Positions 46,985-55,735 of a stretch of 64,000 bases of DNA are shown here, piece by piece; the stretch's first letter is position 1; every line of letters begins with the position of its first letter. The stretch comes from Tolypothrix brevis GSE-NOS-MK-07-07A (lineage in GTDB: Bacteria > Cyanobacteriota > Cyanobacteriia > Cyanobacteriales > Nostocaceae), in contig JAHHIJ010000012.1 in assembly GCA_019358985.1 (NCBI GenBank), forward strand, positions 1 to 64,000, written 5' to 3'. The translations under genes were made by a program, and so were the position numbers. The notes beneath the pieces are model-generated. The model was not told where the DNA came from and did not search any database. It saw only the letters and a list, made by a program, of their open reading frames with translations.

Positions 46985-48448
46985 TTAAGTCTTATGAATA
47001 ATTCCGATCGCCATAAATTTAATAATCCCAGATGTTTCAGGAGTTTTGACCCCCAGAACAATATCCGACGGTTGTGAGAGTAATCCAATCCCTTCTTCTG
47101 GTGTCTTTGTACCAATAAACTCAATCTCAATATCCTTCCGTTCTCCTGCAATCTGCTGTAAATTTTCCTGTAATTGGGGTGTGGGTTGTGGAGAAATATC
47201 GATAAACTGCACTCTCTCAAAACCATTTTCAATAGCGCGAGCGATTCTCCGTAGGAGACACTTCGTGAACGCACGTTTAATCATATTACCCAAAACCTGC
47301 TCAGTTTTAGTCTGAAACTTTGGCTCAACCGTCCCATTGATAATTACCACGGTAGCAACATTAGGAGTTTGGGTTTCTGCTTGAATCTCAGGAAATTTAA
47401 CACTACTGGGGTCAATAACGATATCTGCATAGCTGGGAGGAGCTTTATTAACAGTTCCCACAATTGCTAATCCTTGGATTGTTCTCCCCTTACTTGCAAG
47501 CTGCTGTTGTAGAAAACCAACGGATTCCTTATTCAAAATACCCAAAACCTGATTTTCTACTTTTACAAAAACTGTTGCTGTTTTTCTGGAATCAGTTTGT
47601 CGCACATCCAAAGTAATATTCGCTTTCTCACCCTGCCATTGACGAGACGAAAAAGCATATTGGTTAATGCGATCGATCTGTAACTTATTCTCAGGATTTT
47701 TCAAACTGGTAACGACAATGCTATTACTGCGGGAAGACATAATAGATGCGATCGCTTCACAGCCAGAAAGCAAATGAGGCGATCGCACATCAATAATCCC
47801 CAACTTTTTCCCCTCAACCGTCACCCAACGAGCAGTTTTAGTTGGTTCACGGGGATTTATGCCATCCTCAAATTTCACTGCAACTTTTTCCCCAGAAAAA
47901 TCTCTACCAGCGCACTCATTAAACTGAGTACCGATTACCCGCATTTCCGTAAATTGCAGGTTTTGGAGTTGTGCGATCGCATAGTCAGGAAAAACAGCAA
48001 ATGCAACCCCCGCTCTCTTCAAACCCGAATAATTTTTACTCTCCCCAGTATGGCTAACATCATGAATTGCTGCTGCTAATTGCGGTTTCTGCTCCAATGG
48101 AGTTTGCTTTTGGATCGACTCCATATATTCCCTGGTTTGTTGTTTTAAAGCATCAATCATCCCATCACTAATACCAAAATAAAACTCGACTTTTCCTTGC
48201 TTAATTGTCGTTCCTGGTTTAACATTATGTTCCTTAACCGAGTCGATACTAACTGTACCAATCGGAATATTTATCACTTTTGTGTTATTCGTAAATTTTG
48301 CAAATACAAGTAGGGTATGGGGCATTTGTGATGTTGGTTTTCTCGCTTCCACACGGATATCCAAGTATTGCGATCGCACTAGCAGAGTGAATAGATATTT
48401 TATTGTAGGTTGGGTGAAGTTTAGCTTGCTTCCCGGAGAGTAACGCAA
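46985..48448 (-). CDS. Unrecognised protein with embedded palindromic repeat
   Basis: A 487-residue frame; real homology probably starts near residue 42 (MPHTLLVFAKFTNNTKVINI, ATG 48325), because the first ~40 residues run through a repeat. The protein has a long Thr/Lys-rich beta region (GKVEFYFGISDGMIDALKQQ, VGTVNKAPPSYADIVIDPSS) without catalytic motifs or membrane helices. I do not recognise it; it resembles proteins of cyanobacterial plasmids. Residues in RAFTKCLLRRIARAIENG are encoded by a 34-base palindromic element (47240-47273), inserted without breaking the frame. It may be a 5'-truncated gene. Confidence 0.45.
   Translation of the reverse strand: MRYSPGSKLNFTQPTIKYLFTLLVRSQYLDIRVEARKPTSQMPHTLLVFAKFTNNTKVINIPIGTVSIDSVKEHNVKPGTTIKQGKVEFYFGISDGMIDALKQQTREYMESIQKQTPLEQKPQLAAAIHDVSHTGESKNYSGLKRAGVAFAVFPDYAIAQLQNLQFTEMRVIGTQFNECAGRDFSGEKVAVKFEDGINPREPTKTARWVTVEGKKLGIIDVRSPHLLSGCEAIASIMSSRSNSIVVTSLKNPENKLQIDRINQYAFSSRQWQGEKANITLDVRQTDSRKTATVFVKVENQVLGILNKESVGFLQQQLASKGRTIQGLAIVGTVNKAPPSYADIVIDPSSVKFPEIQAETQTPNVATVVIINGTVEPKFQTKTEQVLGNMIKRAFTKCLLRRIARAIENGFERVQFIDISPQPTPQLQENLQQIAGERKDIEIEFIGTKTPEEGIGLLSQPSDIVLGVKTPETSGIIKFMAIGIIHKT
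47240..47273. repeat. In-frame palindromic repeat inside a CDS
   Basis: AGCGATTCTCCGTAGGAGAC then ACTTCGTGAACGCA. It differs at only two positions from the copy at 50192-50225. Here it contributes codons to the flanking gene without interrupting it. Confidence 0.75.
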
Positions 48449-48542
48449 CCCAACATTTTAATTTCTATATTTATAGTAGTTGAAAATTTGTTAGTTTTTC
48501 CCGCTCAGTTATGCTGGGTTACGCAAAGCCTCCACCCAACCT
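48407..48542. repeat. 136-bp element with AGGTTGGGTG ends
   Basis: Inverted ends AGGTTGGGTG/CACCCAACCT, with inner inverted GTAACGCAACCCAAC and GCTGGGTTACGC. It is further flanked by the 16-base direct repeat GTATTGCGATCGCACT (48365-48380 and 48544-48559). It directly precedes a RAYT-type transposase gene, so it may be a REP-like substrate of such enzymes. Confidence 0.65.
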
Positions 48543-48560
48543 TGTATTGCGATCGCACTT

Positions 48561-49026
48561 ATGTCACGTAAACCCCGCAATTTACAACCAGGATTTAGTT
48601 ATCACATCACCATCCGGTGTAATAACCGCGAATTTCGACTTACCCGCTTAGAATGTCGGGAAGTGCTTCTCTACGCTATCAAAAAAGCACAGGAAAAGTA
48701 TGGGTTTAAACTCTATGCTCTTTGCATTATGAGCAATCACGTTCATTATTTGCACTTCCCCTGCACAACCAGAAGATTTACCCAAAATTATGCATTGGCT
48801 AAATTGGTACACTGCCATGTGCTTTAATCGAATGCTCAATCGCACGGGACATTTTTGGGAAAAGCGGTATCACAGTAGCGGCTTTGCCAACACAGATAGT
48901 AAAAGAGCATTAAATACTCTAAGATATATCCACGCTAACCCTAAAGCGGCAGGAATACAGCAGGGATTTTTCTATGATTGCTGCTTTCTGATATCGACAC
49001 CGACACTTTTTGCTCGCCAACCTTGA
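48561..49026 (+). pseudogene. REP-associated tyrosine transposase (RAYT), frameshifted
   Basis: Part 1 (48561-48827) reads MSRKPRNLQPGFSYHITIRC and LYALCIMSNHVHYL, with the HxH metal motif of Y1/HUH transposases. Part 2 (48790-49026, another frame) reads MHWLNWYTAMCFNRMLNRTG then HFWEKRYHSSGFANT and YIHANPKAAGI. A single indel near 48755-48770 disrupts the sentence YL(I)QPAQPEDLPKIMHW. The catalytic tyrosine (TLRYIHANP) is in part 2. Without frameshift repair the product is inactive. Confidence 0.75.
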
Positions 49027-49199
49027 GCATAAGCACCACTGTAGCAAGCATCTGTGGAATATTAAGCAAGCTAAAAAGTGGGCAAAGCTTGATTACCGTA
49101 AAACTTATTTACCTGTTTATAAAAAATAGTGATTGATGCTGCAACTCCAAGATTTACCAACATTGCTTGAGCAAAGGCAAGCTGTGATTGCGATCGCAC

Positions 49200-49414
49200 A
49201 GACAATCTCAAGCAGAATTCACCGAACGGAATTGATTTCCGTTCGGTGGATGCAGCAAAAAGTTTGGCAGAACAGTACAAAGTTACTGATAGAACAATTC
49301 GCAACGACGCTCTGTTTACTTCTGCATTGGATACCTTGGGGCGATCGCTTGGTGTCGATTTTGAAACAGTCAAACCTGAGAATTTGGAAAAATCTTTGTT
49401 TAAAGAATATAAAA
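49200..49414 (+). pseudogene. HTH-type protein fragment
   Basis: Frame reading QNSPNGIDFRSVDAAKSLAE then QYKVTDRTIRNDALFTSALD and SLGVDFETVKPENLEKSLFK. The DRTIRND helix suggests a plasmid or phage helix-turn-helix protein. Upstream and downstream boundaries are stops or junctions. A palindrome at 49221-49247 lies inside it. Confidence 0.35.
49221..49247. other. Perfect 11-bp stem palindrome
   Basis: ACCGAACGGAA, five bases, TTCCGTTCGGT. It lies in a coding remnant and has no T-run. It could be an operator-like or transposition site. Confidence 0.5.
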
Positions 49415-49417
49415 TAA

Positions 49418-50434
49418 TTTGGTTTACGGGATGTGCGCGATTATAAGGTTGCATCTGGTGGCAGTGACAGATTAAATACAGCCAGTCCTTTTAACATTAA
49501 AGTTAGTTCCATCACCCTGAGAAATTTTAATGCCGCAGAAGTCGAAGAATTATATCAGCAGCATACCCAGGAAACGGGACAAATTTTCACAGAAGAAGCA
49601 ACAGCAATGGCTTTCGATTTAACCCAAGGACAACCTTGGTTGGTCAACGCTCTGGCTAAGGAAATTGTGGAAAAAATGGTTAAGGATAGAAATATTGCTA
49701 TTACCAAAGAGCATATTTTACAAGCCAAGGAAATATTAATTGCCCGTCAAGATACCCATCTCGATAGTTTAGCTGAACGTTTACGAGAACCAAGAATAAA
49801 AGCGATTATCGAACCGATGTTAGCGGGTTTGGAATTGGGGGATATCCCCAACGATGATATTCAATTTGTTATGGATTTAGGTTTATGTAAAATGCATCCC
49901 CAGGGTGGATTAACGATCGCAAATCCAATTTATCGTGAGGTTTTACCCAGGGTCTTAACTGTGACACCAATGGCTTCTTTACCAATGATTGCTCCTACTT
50001 GGTTAACCCAGTCAGGTGAGTTAAATATAGATGTCTTACTGGAAGCTTTTATTAGATTTTGGCGACAGCATGGGGAACCGTTGTTAGGTAGTACTGGCTA
50101 CCACGAAATTGCCCCTCACTTAGTATTGATGGCTTTCTTGCATCGTGTCGTCAACGGTGGTGGCACACTAGAGCGGGAATATGCAATCGGGAGCGATTCT
50201 CCGTAGGAGACGCTTCGCGAACGCATGGATTTATGTTTGAGATATAGAAGCGTTACATTAGGAATAGAATTAAAAGTATGGCGTGAGAAAAAGCGTGACC
50301 CTCAAGCGGAAGGAATCGAGCAGTTAGAGTCCTATTTAGCTCGTTTGGGATTGAATGAAAGTTGGTTATTGATATTTGATAGACGTAAAAATGCGCTGCC
50401 AATTGAAGAACGTTTATCAACGGAAATCGATTAA
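49418..50434 (+). pseudogene. AAA-like ATPase, 5'-truncated with internal stop
   Basis: It reads GLRDVRDYKVAS, then SPFNIKVSSITLRNFNAAEV and FDLTQGQPWLVNALAKEIVE, the C-terminal half of the archaeal/bacterial AAA-like ATPase family whose N-terminus has the Walker A (not present). After GSDSP a palindromic repeat inserts in frame and supplies TAG at 50204-50206. The same frame then continues RMDLCLRYRSVTLGIELKVW and IEQLESYLARLGLNESWLLI, the PD-(D/E)XK-like C-terminal domain with E-L-K. The intact gene would be ~520 residues. A pseudogene on two counts. Confidence 0.75.
50192..50225. repeat. Palindromic repeat creating a stop codon
   Basis: AGCGATTCTCCGTAGGAGAC then GCTTCGCGAACGCA. The ATPase frame runs across it: TCT CCG TAG GAG ACG CTT CGC GAA CGC. 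The stop is therefore due to the element itself. Confidence 0.85.
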
Positions 50435-50571
50435 GAATTACTGTTGAACACGTAAATCGTCGTCTAAAGATATTTAAAATTTTGTCTGATAGATATCGAA
50501 ACCATCACCGACGTTTTGGCTTAAGGTCTAATTTAATTGCGGGAATTTATAATCACGAATTAGCACTATAA
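50434..50571 (+). pseudogene. IS5-type transposase C-terminal relic
   Basis: The 45-codon frame RITVEHVNRRLKIFKILSDR then YRNHHRRFGLRSNLIAGIYN ends HELAL and stop. It matches the C-terminus of IS5-group transposases (VEHFFSRLKRFRILSERYRN type). The rest is missing. The following 282 bases (50572-50853) contain no gene. Confidence 0.65.
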
Positions 50572-50843
50572 GTTGACTAAAAAATCAAATTAATTAAATT
50601 AATTCAGTTATTAACTAATAACTGAAACGTTGTTGGCTGCCATTTTTTTTAGCTAGCGATCGCCTGATAATACTCAATCAAAAAGCTTGGTATGTTAATG
50701 ATATTTTCACCACCTCAAATAGAGGGAAAAGCAACCCTCAATTGTACCACAAAATATTTATGCAAGAGTTCTCATGTAATGGTTGTAACGACACACTTAA
50801 ATGCCGAACAGCTTATTTGACATGTTCTGTATCGTAGACTATC

Positions 50844-50863
50844 ATTCAACTATATGGTTGAAT
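50844..50863. promoter_or_regulatory. Putative operator of the ArsR gene
   Basis: Inverted heptamers ATTCAAC/GTTGAAT overlap the start codon. The position suits autorepression. It is a guess based on symmetry alone. Confidence 0.35.
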
Positions 50864-51177
50864 CAACTATTGCCCTCGATCGAATTTTCGCTGCGCTCGC
50901 CGACGCAACTCGACGAGACATCCTGAAGCGGGTATCGATAGCAGAGCATACAATCAGTGAACTAGCAGTATCCTATGCGATGTCCTTTGCAGCGATCGCA
51001 AAGCACATCAGTGTTTTGGAGAAAGCAGGACTTATTATCAAGCGTCGAAGTGGCAAGGAGAAAGTGATTCAGATTCAACCGAAAGCGATCGAAGTAGCCT
51101 TCTCGTATCTCAGTGAGTATGAAAAAGTATGGAGCGATCGCTTTGATGCTTTGGAGAAACTGTTAGAAGCTCGGTAA
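50854..51177 (+). CDS. ArsR-family winged-helix repressor
   Basis: A 107-residue complete protein: LDRIFAALADATRRDILKRV, AVSYAMSFAAIAKHISVLEK (recognition helix) and GLIIKRRSGKEKVIQIQPKA. It lacks the metal-binding ELCVCDL motif, placing it among ArsR proteins that sense something other than arsenite or cadmium; homologues often precede SRPBCC/AHSA1 genes, but the adjacent one is not found here. The start ATG lies inside a palindrome, ATTCAAC-N6-GTTGAAT (50844-50863), that could be an autoregulatory operator. Downstream gene on the opposite strand overlaps the 3' end by 15 bases. Confidence 0.8.
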   Translation: MVESTIALDRIFAALADATRRDILKRVSIAEHTISELAVSYAMSFAAIAKHISVLEKAGLIIKRRSGKEKVIQIQPKAIEVAFSYLSEYEKVWSDRFDALEKLLEAR

Positions 51178-51438
51178 AAAAAATTGGAGGATAGGGGAGA
51201 GGATATCTTGGGTTAAAGCATCGGCAATACGTGCGGCTGTGGCGATATAAGCGATACTTGCAGGAGTAGTAATTTCTACATCAGAGAGGGATTTTAGTTT
51301 GTCAGCAGGAACGCGAACTACTGTATCTTGGTTGGGTAGCCAAATGCGGTGGAAGGTATTACCCCAAAATGTTTGGGTTTCAACGATTTTACATAGCTGC
51401 CGATGTTCTTCGCTCCACAACCAAGCACTGGAATTCAT
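51163..51438 (-). pseudogene. SNF2-type helicase N-terminal fragment
   Basis: It starts MNSSAWLWSEEHRQLCKIVE then TQTFWGNTFHRIWLPNQDTV and VRVPADKLKSL, and ends with ITTPASIAYIATAARIADAL. The phrase WGNT..RIWLPNQDTVVRV is the N-terminal domain of large DrmD/RapA-like helicases used with DNA methylases in defence clusters. Only 91 residues remain; the ATPase motor is missing. It lies 35 bases downstream of a methyltransferase fragment on the same strand. Confidence 0.5.
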
Positions 51439-51472
51439 TTTATTACTAGATACTATGATTAAATTATACTAC

Positions 51473-52015
51473 TTAGATTGGTAGTAACATTTCAGTCGCT
51501 TTATCACCACACAACTGCGCTGCAACACCCGTCATCCCCGTTCCACAAAACCCATCAAAAACAATATCTCCCGGTTCTGTATAGTGCAAAATATAGCGCA
51601 TAATCGCTTTATGCGGCACTTTGGTATGATAGGAATGAGCATTATAAATTGGGTCATTTTTTCCTTCACTCACATCTGCCGCAAAGGGTTCTCGATGATA
51701 ATTATTCGCTTCGTCTGTCGAATTATTTTGCTCTTTCTCTTGCTGCCAATATTCAATAAAATCTTCAATAAAAGGATTAGGACAAGCAGTATAGTAAGGT
51801 GGATCAGATAAAGCCAAAATATCCTCATCCTCACCAATCGGAAAACCCTCAATTTTGCGAAAATCTGGGTCTTGTAATTTCTCCCGCAATTTTTCGGTAA
51901 AATAAGCTCGACGTGCTGCGTCACTTTCAAAAGTCATACCGAGACATTCCACAGATTTTGGTTGTGGTGTCGTGGTTTCCAGTTCAATTCCTAGCGGTAT
52001 CTGCTGTCCTTCCAT
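51473..52015 (-). pseudogene. Site-specific DNA methyltransferase, C-terminally truncated
   Basis: From ATG 52015: MEGQQIPLGIELETTTPQPK then LDDP-type entry LALSDPPYYTACPNPFIEDF (catalytic DPPY) and DGFCGTGMTGVAAQLCGDK (AdoMet motif FxGxG). DPPY precedes FxGxG, so this is a beta-class (type III-like) N6-adenine methylase. Full-length members of this defence family run to ~900 residues; here it stops after 180. It belongs with the helicase and DUF6079-like fragments on the same strand. Catalytic part may be folded but incomplete. Confidence 0.65.
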
Positions 52016-52094
52016 GCGGTTAGCTCTATTTTGAGTTAAGACCTGTTCTAGGATACCGTGTTAATGTCGAAACATTTGCCATCAAATCTTAACC

Positions 52095-52301
52095 TTGGAC
52101 ATCAATCAACAAAAAGAACAATTTAGCAACACTTTTTTACAAGCAGTAACATCAGTTGCGGGTTACTCGCTCTATAAGCCATTTGTAGATGATGATAGTG
52201 TTGACTGGGGAATCGCAGCTAAGGGGATAGAGGGAATAGTCCAGGCACCAAGGCTAGAATTACAGCTAAAATCAACATCAAGGGAGGTGATTGACGAGTG
52301 A
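52095..52301 (+). pseudogene. DUF4365-type nuclease-like, 5' fragment
   Basis: It reads MDINQQKEQFSNTFLQAVTS then VAGYSLYKPFVDDDSVDWGI and LELQLKSTSREVIDE from a TTG start. The DSVDWGI acidic stretch and LELQLKST (E-x-K) fit the restriction-endonuclease-like DUF4365 core. It ends at a stop soon after, where normal members continue. Divergent from the methyltransferase fragment. Confidence 0.55.
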
Positions 52302-52453
52302 GTTAAGCCATGAAAGTGATAGTTCGGGATGGGGAAATTTTTAGAAACATCGAATACAGATTGTCGCACCATATCAATTAGAATCAGTTTTTACTTCGTC
52401 AAATTTATGAATCCCCTCCTTGCTAACCGAGAGAGGGGATATAGAGTGGATTT

Positions 52454-53263
52454 TTATACGTTTTGTTGGTTTAAAAATGCTACTAAATCAGCTACGTTGG
52501 AAAAATCCAATATTGCCTCTCCTAAATCTTCTAATTGTTCAGTGGATAATGTTCTAATTCGCTCGATTAAGGATAAATCAACTTCCCGGAAGCGTCGATT
52601 AATCAGACGACTAATTAGTCTGAACGCTTCTTTTTGAACAATATCTTGATAAATAACTGACTGTCGCATGATATCCTCCCGCAAAAATTGACGAATCAAA
52701 TCCCGATCGAATCGTAAACCAGCTAAAATCCCCAAACACCCGGTAATATTTTGTTGCTCTGTTATATCTGAAATTGTAGCTACTGTTTGGGCAACTTGGC
52801 TAAGTAAAGCTGTTGCTGAATCTGTTCTTGTCAAAGGTGCTAGGGGTAAAAGTCCGCGATTATTGAGAAATAGCGCCGAATCTTGCTCCCACAAACGGAT
52901 CACACGATAGCGATGAATCGTTGTCTCATCCCGATATTCCTCTGTAAAGGCTATTTCGTTGGTAGTTTCCTGCAAAAATATTACAACCTGTGTAACCGGA
53001 CACTGATATTTTCGCTTTAATCTAAAGGAATAATCTCCCATGCGAAAGGGAATTGGAGGTTTTGATACAGGTTCGGTTTGAAATTCCAGATGTAAAATTC
53101 GATTTGCTGTTTGCAGGAAGGTTACGGAATCTGCGCGAATTGGTTCCAAAAAAAGTTCTGTTTTAAGTACATTAATATCTTCTGTTTCCACCTCCAGCAA
53201 CCAACGTACAAAATCTGTTGGATACTCTTCAGCTAAATATTTACACGCATTGTCGTAACTCAT
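52454..53263 (-). CDS. Rpn/DUF4351-type protein
   Basis: A 269-residue complete protein typical of the recombination-promoting nuclease-related (Rpn/PDDEXK) family of cyanobacteria. It has MSYDNACKYLAEEYPTDFVR, the core LHLEFQTEPVS (E-x-Q for the usual E-x-K) with RADSVTFLQTANRI providing the acidic residue, and a C-terminal DUF4351-like helix bundle ending IRTLSTEQLEDLGEAILDFS. A nuclease role is by family only; the K of the active-site triad is replaced by Q. It sits between two pieces of a defence operon on the same strand, as if inserted. Confidence 0.7.
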   Translation of the reverse strand: MSYDNACKYLAEEYPTDFVRWLLEVETEDINVLKTELFLEPIRADSVTFLQTANRILHLEFQTEPVSKPPIPFRMGDYSFRLKRKYQCPVTQVVIFLQETTNEIAFTEEYRDETTIHRYRVIRLWEQDSALFLNNRGLLPLAPLTRTDSATALLSQVAQTVATISDITEQQNITGCLGILAGLRFDRDLIRQFLREDIMRQSVIYQDIVQKEAFRLISRLINRRFREVDLSLIERIRTLSTEQLEDLGEAILDFSNVADLVAFLNQQNV

Positions 53264-53328
53264 TCAATTTTGGATTTCTGCTAGTGAAACAATGGCGCTT
53301 AAGCGCAACTACAAACCTAAATATGATA

Positions 53329-54198
53329 TCACTCAATAATTATCCTCACCTTACTTGCATCCTTACCCTTTGTCAGCTGACCTAAATAATCATCGAAACG
53401 CTTTTTCATCTCTTGCACTGTGCAGGGAGAACCACCTGCAAGTAAAACTTTTTGCAAATCCTCGGTTTTTACTATTACTTTCGCTAACCCAGAAAGCACC
53501 TCTCTAACTGCACCAATAAACTCATTTGTCAATGGGTTTGGTAAAGCTTGCGACACTAAAAAATCATCAATTAATTGTCGTTGTTCTGACTTGAGTAAAT
53601 TCAAATTTTCCCTTGTGGTTGGGTCTTCCAAATTAGCATATAATGTCTGCGTCCATTCTTGCACAAGCTGATTTAACTGGGTTTCCATCTCAGCTAATAA
53701 ATCACTGGCGATCGCATTATTTGCCTCGGTAGTTGGTTTAAACTGACAGTGGGGACAAATAGGATTTATTTGTAAATCCTGTTCGGTAAGCTGGGTACAG
53801 GTTTTTAAACTTGCGAGGGTATTTTGCCAGTCTCGCAGTTGACTAGCTGGCATTAAATCTATTGTGGCTAATTTTTGCAAGTTCTGCGCTTTGGTATCTT
53901 GGGTTAATTGGGTTTTGCGATCGCTCTCTGTCACTCCTAACCTAGCATTGGTATGTAAAGCCATATAACCTTGAATATAGCTTTGTTTCAGTTGTGTTAG
54001 TTTTTGCAAAGTTTGCTGACGAAAGGTTGCCGCAGTGCGTTTTTTAGGGTTTAAAATATCTGTGAGAATTTCTTGCTGTACTTGTCGCATCTCGGTTAAC
54101 CAAGGACTATCCACAGTTAACACAGCTTCGGCTGTAGTTAGGTAAGATGCAATAGTAGGGTTAGCGCATCTTAAAGTGTCACAGTCAATATTGACAAA
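53329..54198 (-). pseudogene. DUF6079-type defence protein, C-terminal fragment
   Basis: A 265-residue open frame without a good start; it extends upstream past the first GTG at 54123. It includes a zinc-type CPHCQFKP pair, a long helical stretch and the terminal GGSPCTVQEMKKRFDDYLGQ then LTKGKDASKVRIIIE, which I recall as the end of large DUF6079 proteins next to DNA methylases. The ~900-residue N-terminal ATPase part is lost. Same strand and order as DUF6079-methylase-helicase defence loci, with the Rpn gene in between. Confidence 0.5.
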
Positions 54199-54200
54199 TA

Positions 54201-54636
54201 ATCAAATATATAAATCAGATAATTAGAAAACTTTTTGGTATAAAATCTTGATTGTATACGTAAATATTTAGATAATCGTTACGAGAAAGTGTAATATCCA
54301 TTATATTAATAATGCGATAAAAGTCTAATATTAGTAAGCTATTACAATCTATTAGTGTTATTGGTAATGACAATTGAATCTACTTTTTTATCCGTAAATA
54401 TCAAAAAAGAAATGTCAAAATAAATCTCTGTATTTTTTCATCATTAAACTTAAATAGTTTTTGAAAATAATACTATTGTTTTAGCAAGTTGAAACAATAG
54501 TAGCAAATGACACTATAAATTTAAAAACATCAGAATTATTACGGTTTACAAAAAACTATAAATTTATATATTGCAACTTTTGTTTGATTAATTTAAAAAG
54601 TAAAAAAATGTAGTCACCTTAGAAAAGGTATAAAAT
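54201..54636. other. AT-rich gap, nothing recognised
   Basis: About 435 bases of very AT-rich DNA with many short TAAATA runs. No ORF over 40 codons with protein-like composition on either strand. It carries the region between the Rpn-like gene and the defence remnant. Confidence 0.4.
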
Positions 54637-55569
54637 TTACCTAACCTTACTTGATCGCTGACTAAAACGTTCTAATAGTTCTTCACGGGATAACTGCAAC
54701 AGCAAGGGGGTAAATTCTTCAGCTGGTAGCGATAATAATGGCTCTATGATTGTTGATAATTGCTCATCCAACAAGCCAAAACGACTTTTAAGTAAATTCT
54801 CCACAACTTTTCTCTGTCCTTCTATTTGTCCTTCTATTTTTCCTTTTCTTTCTCCCCGTTGCTCGGCTTCTTCTAATCTTTGTGTATAAAGTGGTGATAA
54901 GCGCATAATTAATTCTCTATCCTCCTCATCTATATTTTGTTTGACTTCTAAAGTTGTTTTTAAGCTATACAGTAATTCTAGCGCTCTAGAACGTAATGGT
55001 TCATCAGCAGGAAGTGCTTCTAGTTCGTCAATTGCTGTACTTTGAACTTTACCTTTACCTAAAATTCTTAACCAAAGTGTTTCTCTGGTTTTGGGTAACT
55101 GATGAATTGCTACTATTGCTGTCCGTAAATATCTGGGTAAAAAATAAATGCCAGTTCCCCAGTTATCTTCATCACTGAGGGCTGCAAATCCTTCCAGTAC
55201 TGATTCTGAAGCTGTGGGAGATAAAATCCATAACATCGGTAAACTACTTTCTGTTAGCTGTTGCTTGTCTCTTTTTGCATCGCGCTCATATTCACCCCGC
55301 ACCTCTAATGATTTTAACAAACAACTACAGATTTCCGTTGGTGTTGCGGCGTTACGAAAAGGTTCTAAGATTGCAGGTGTGGCAGCTAATCGTCCTAATA
55401 AACCCAATCGAGAGACTTCTATTGTATCTACTGATTGATTTGGTGAAAACCAAACATCTATTTCTCGAACCTCTCCTGCAACCTGACGAGCAACTTGTAC
55501 TGTTCCTAGTGGCTGTAGTAATTCTTCTAGGTAATTTTTGGAAAATTGATCGTAAGGAAATCGCGTCAT
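54637..55569 (-). CDS. Rpn-family-like cyanobacterial protein
   Basis: A 310-residue complete protein. It starts MTRFPYDQFSKNYLEELLQP, followed by VREIDVWFSPNQS, a common opening of cyanobacterial Rpn/PDDEXK-like proteins, and has the charged coiled section GERKGKIEGQIEGQRKVVEN followed by LLKSRFGLLDEQLSTIIEPL. These proteins are widespread, often annotated as flagellar-assembly-H-like, and their role is unknown. No active-site triad is clear. It is an independent gene; the next ORF downstream on the same strand lies across 436 bases of AT-rich DNA. Confidence 0.6.
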   Translation of the reverse strand: MTRFPYDQFSKNYLEELLQPLGTVQVARQVAGEVREIDVWFSPNQSVDTIEVSRLGLLGRLAATPAILEPFRNAATPTEICSCLLKSLEVRGEYERDAKRDKQQLTESSLPMLWILSPTASESVLEGFAALSDEDNWGTGIYFLPRYLRTAIVAIHQLPKTRETLWLRILGKGKVQSTAIDELEALPADEPLRSRALELLYSLKTTLEVKQNIDEEDRELIMRLSPLYTQRLEEAEQRGERKGKIEGQIEGQRKVVENLLKSRFGLLDEQLSTIIEPLLSLPAEEFTPLLLQLSREELLERFSQRSSKVR

Positions 55570-55735
55570 TTGCTATGTTGGAACCTTGTAAATGCTACTC
55601 TGGGAAAAATTTATTTTATCAACTTACCATTAATTCAACTTGAGTTTGAGGGGACGTTAATCTAGCCTCAACGCGAACGACTTATCGTCGCGCAAGCGAT
55701 CGCATAAACCGATAAACCTACATTTACATTAAGGA

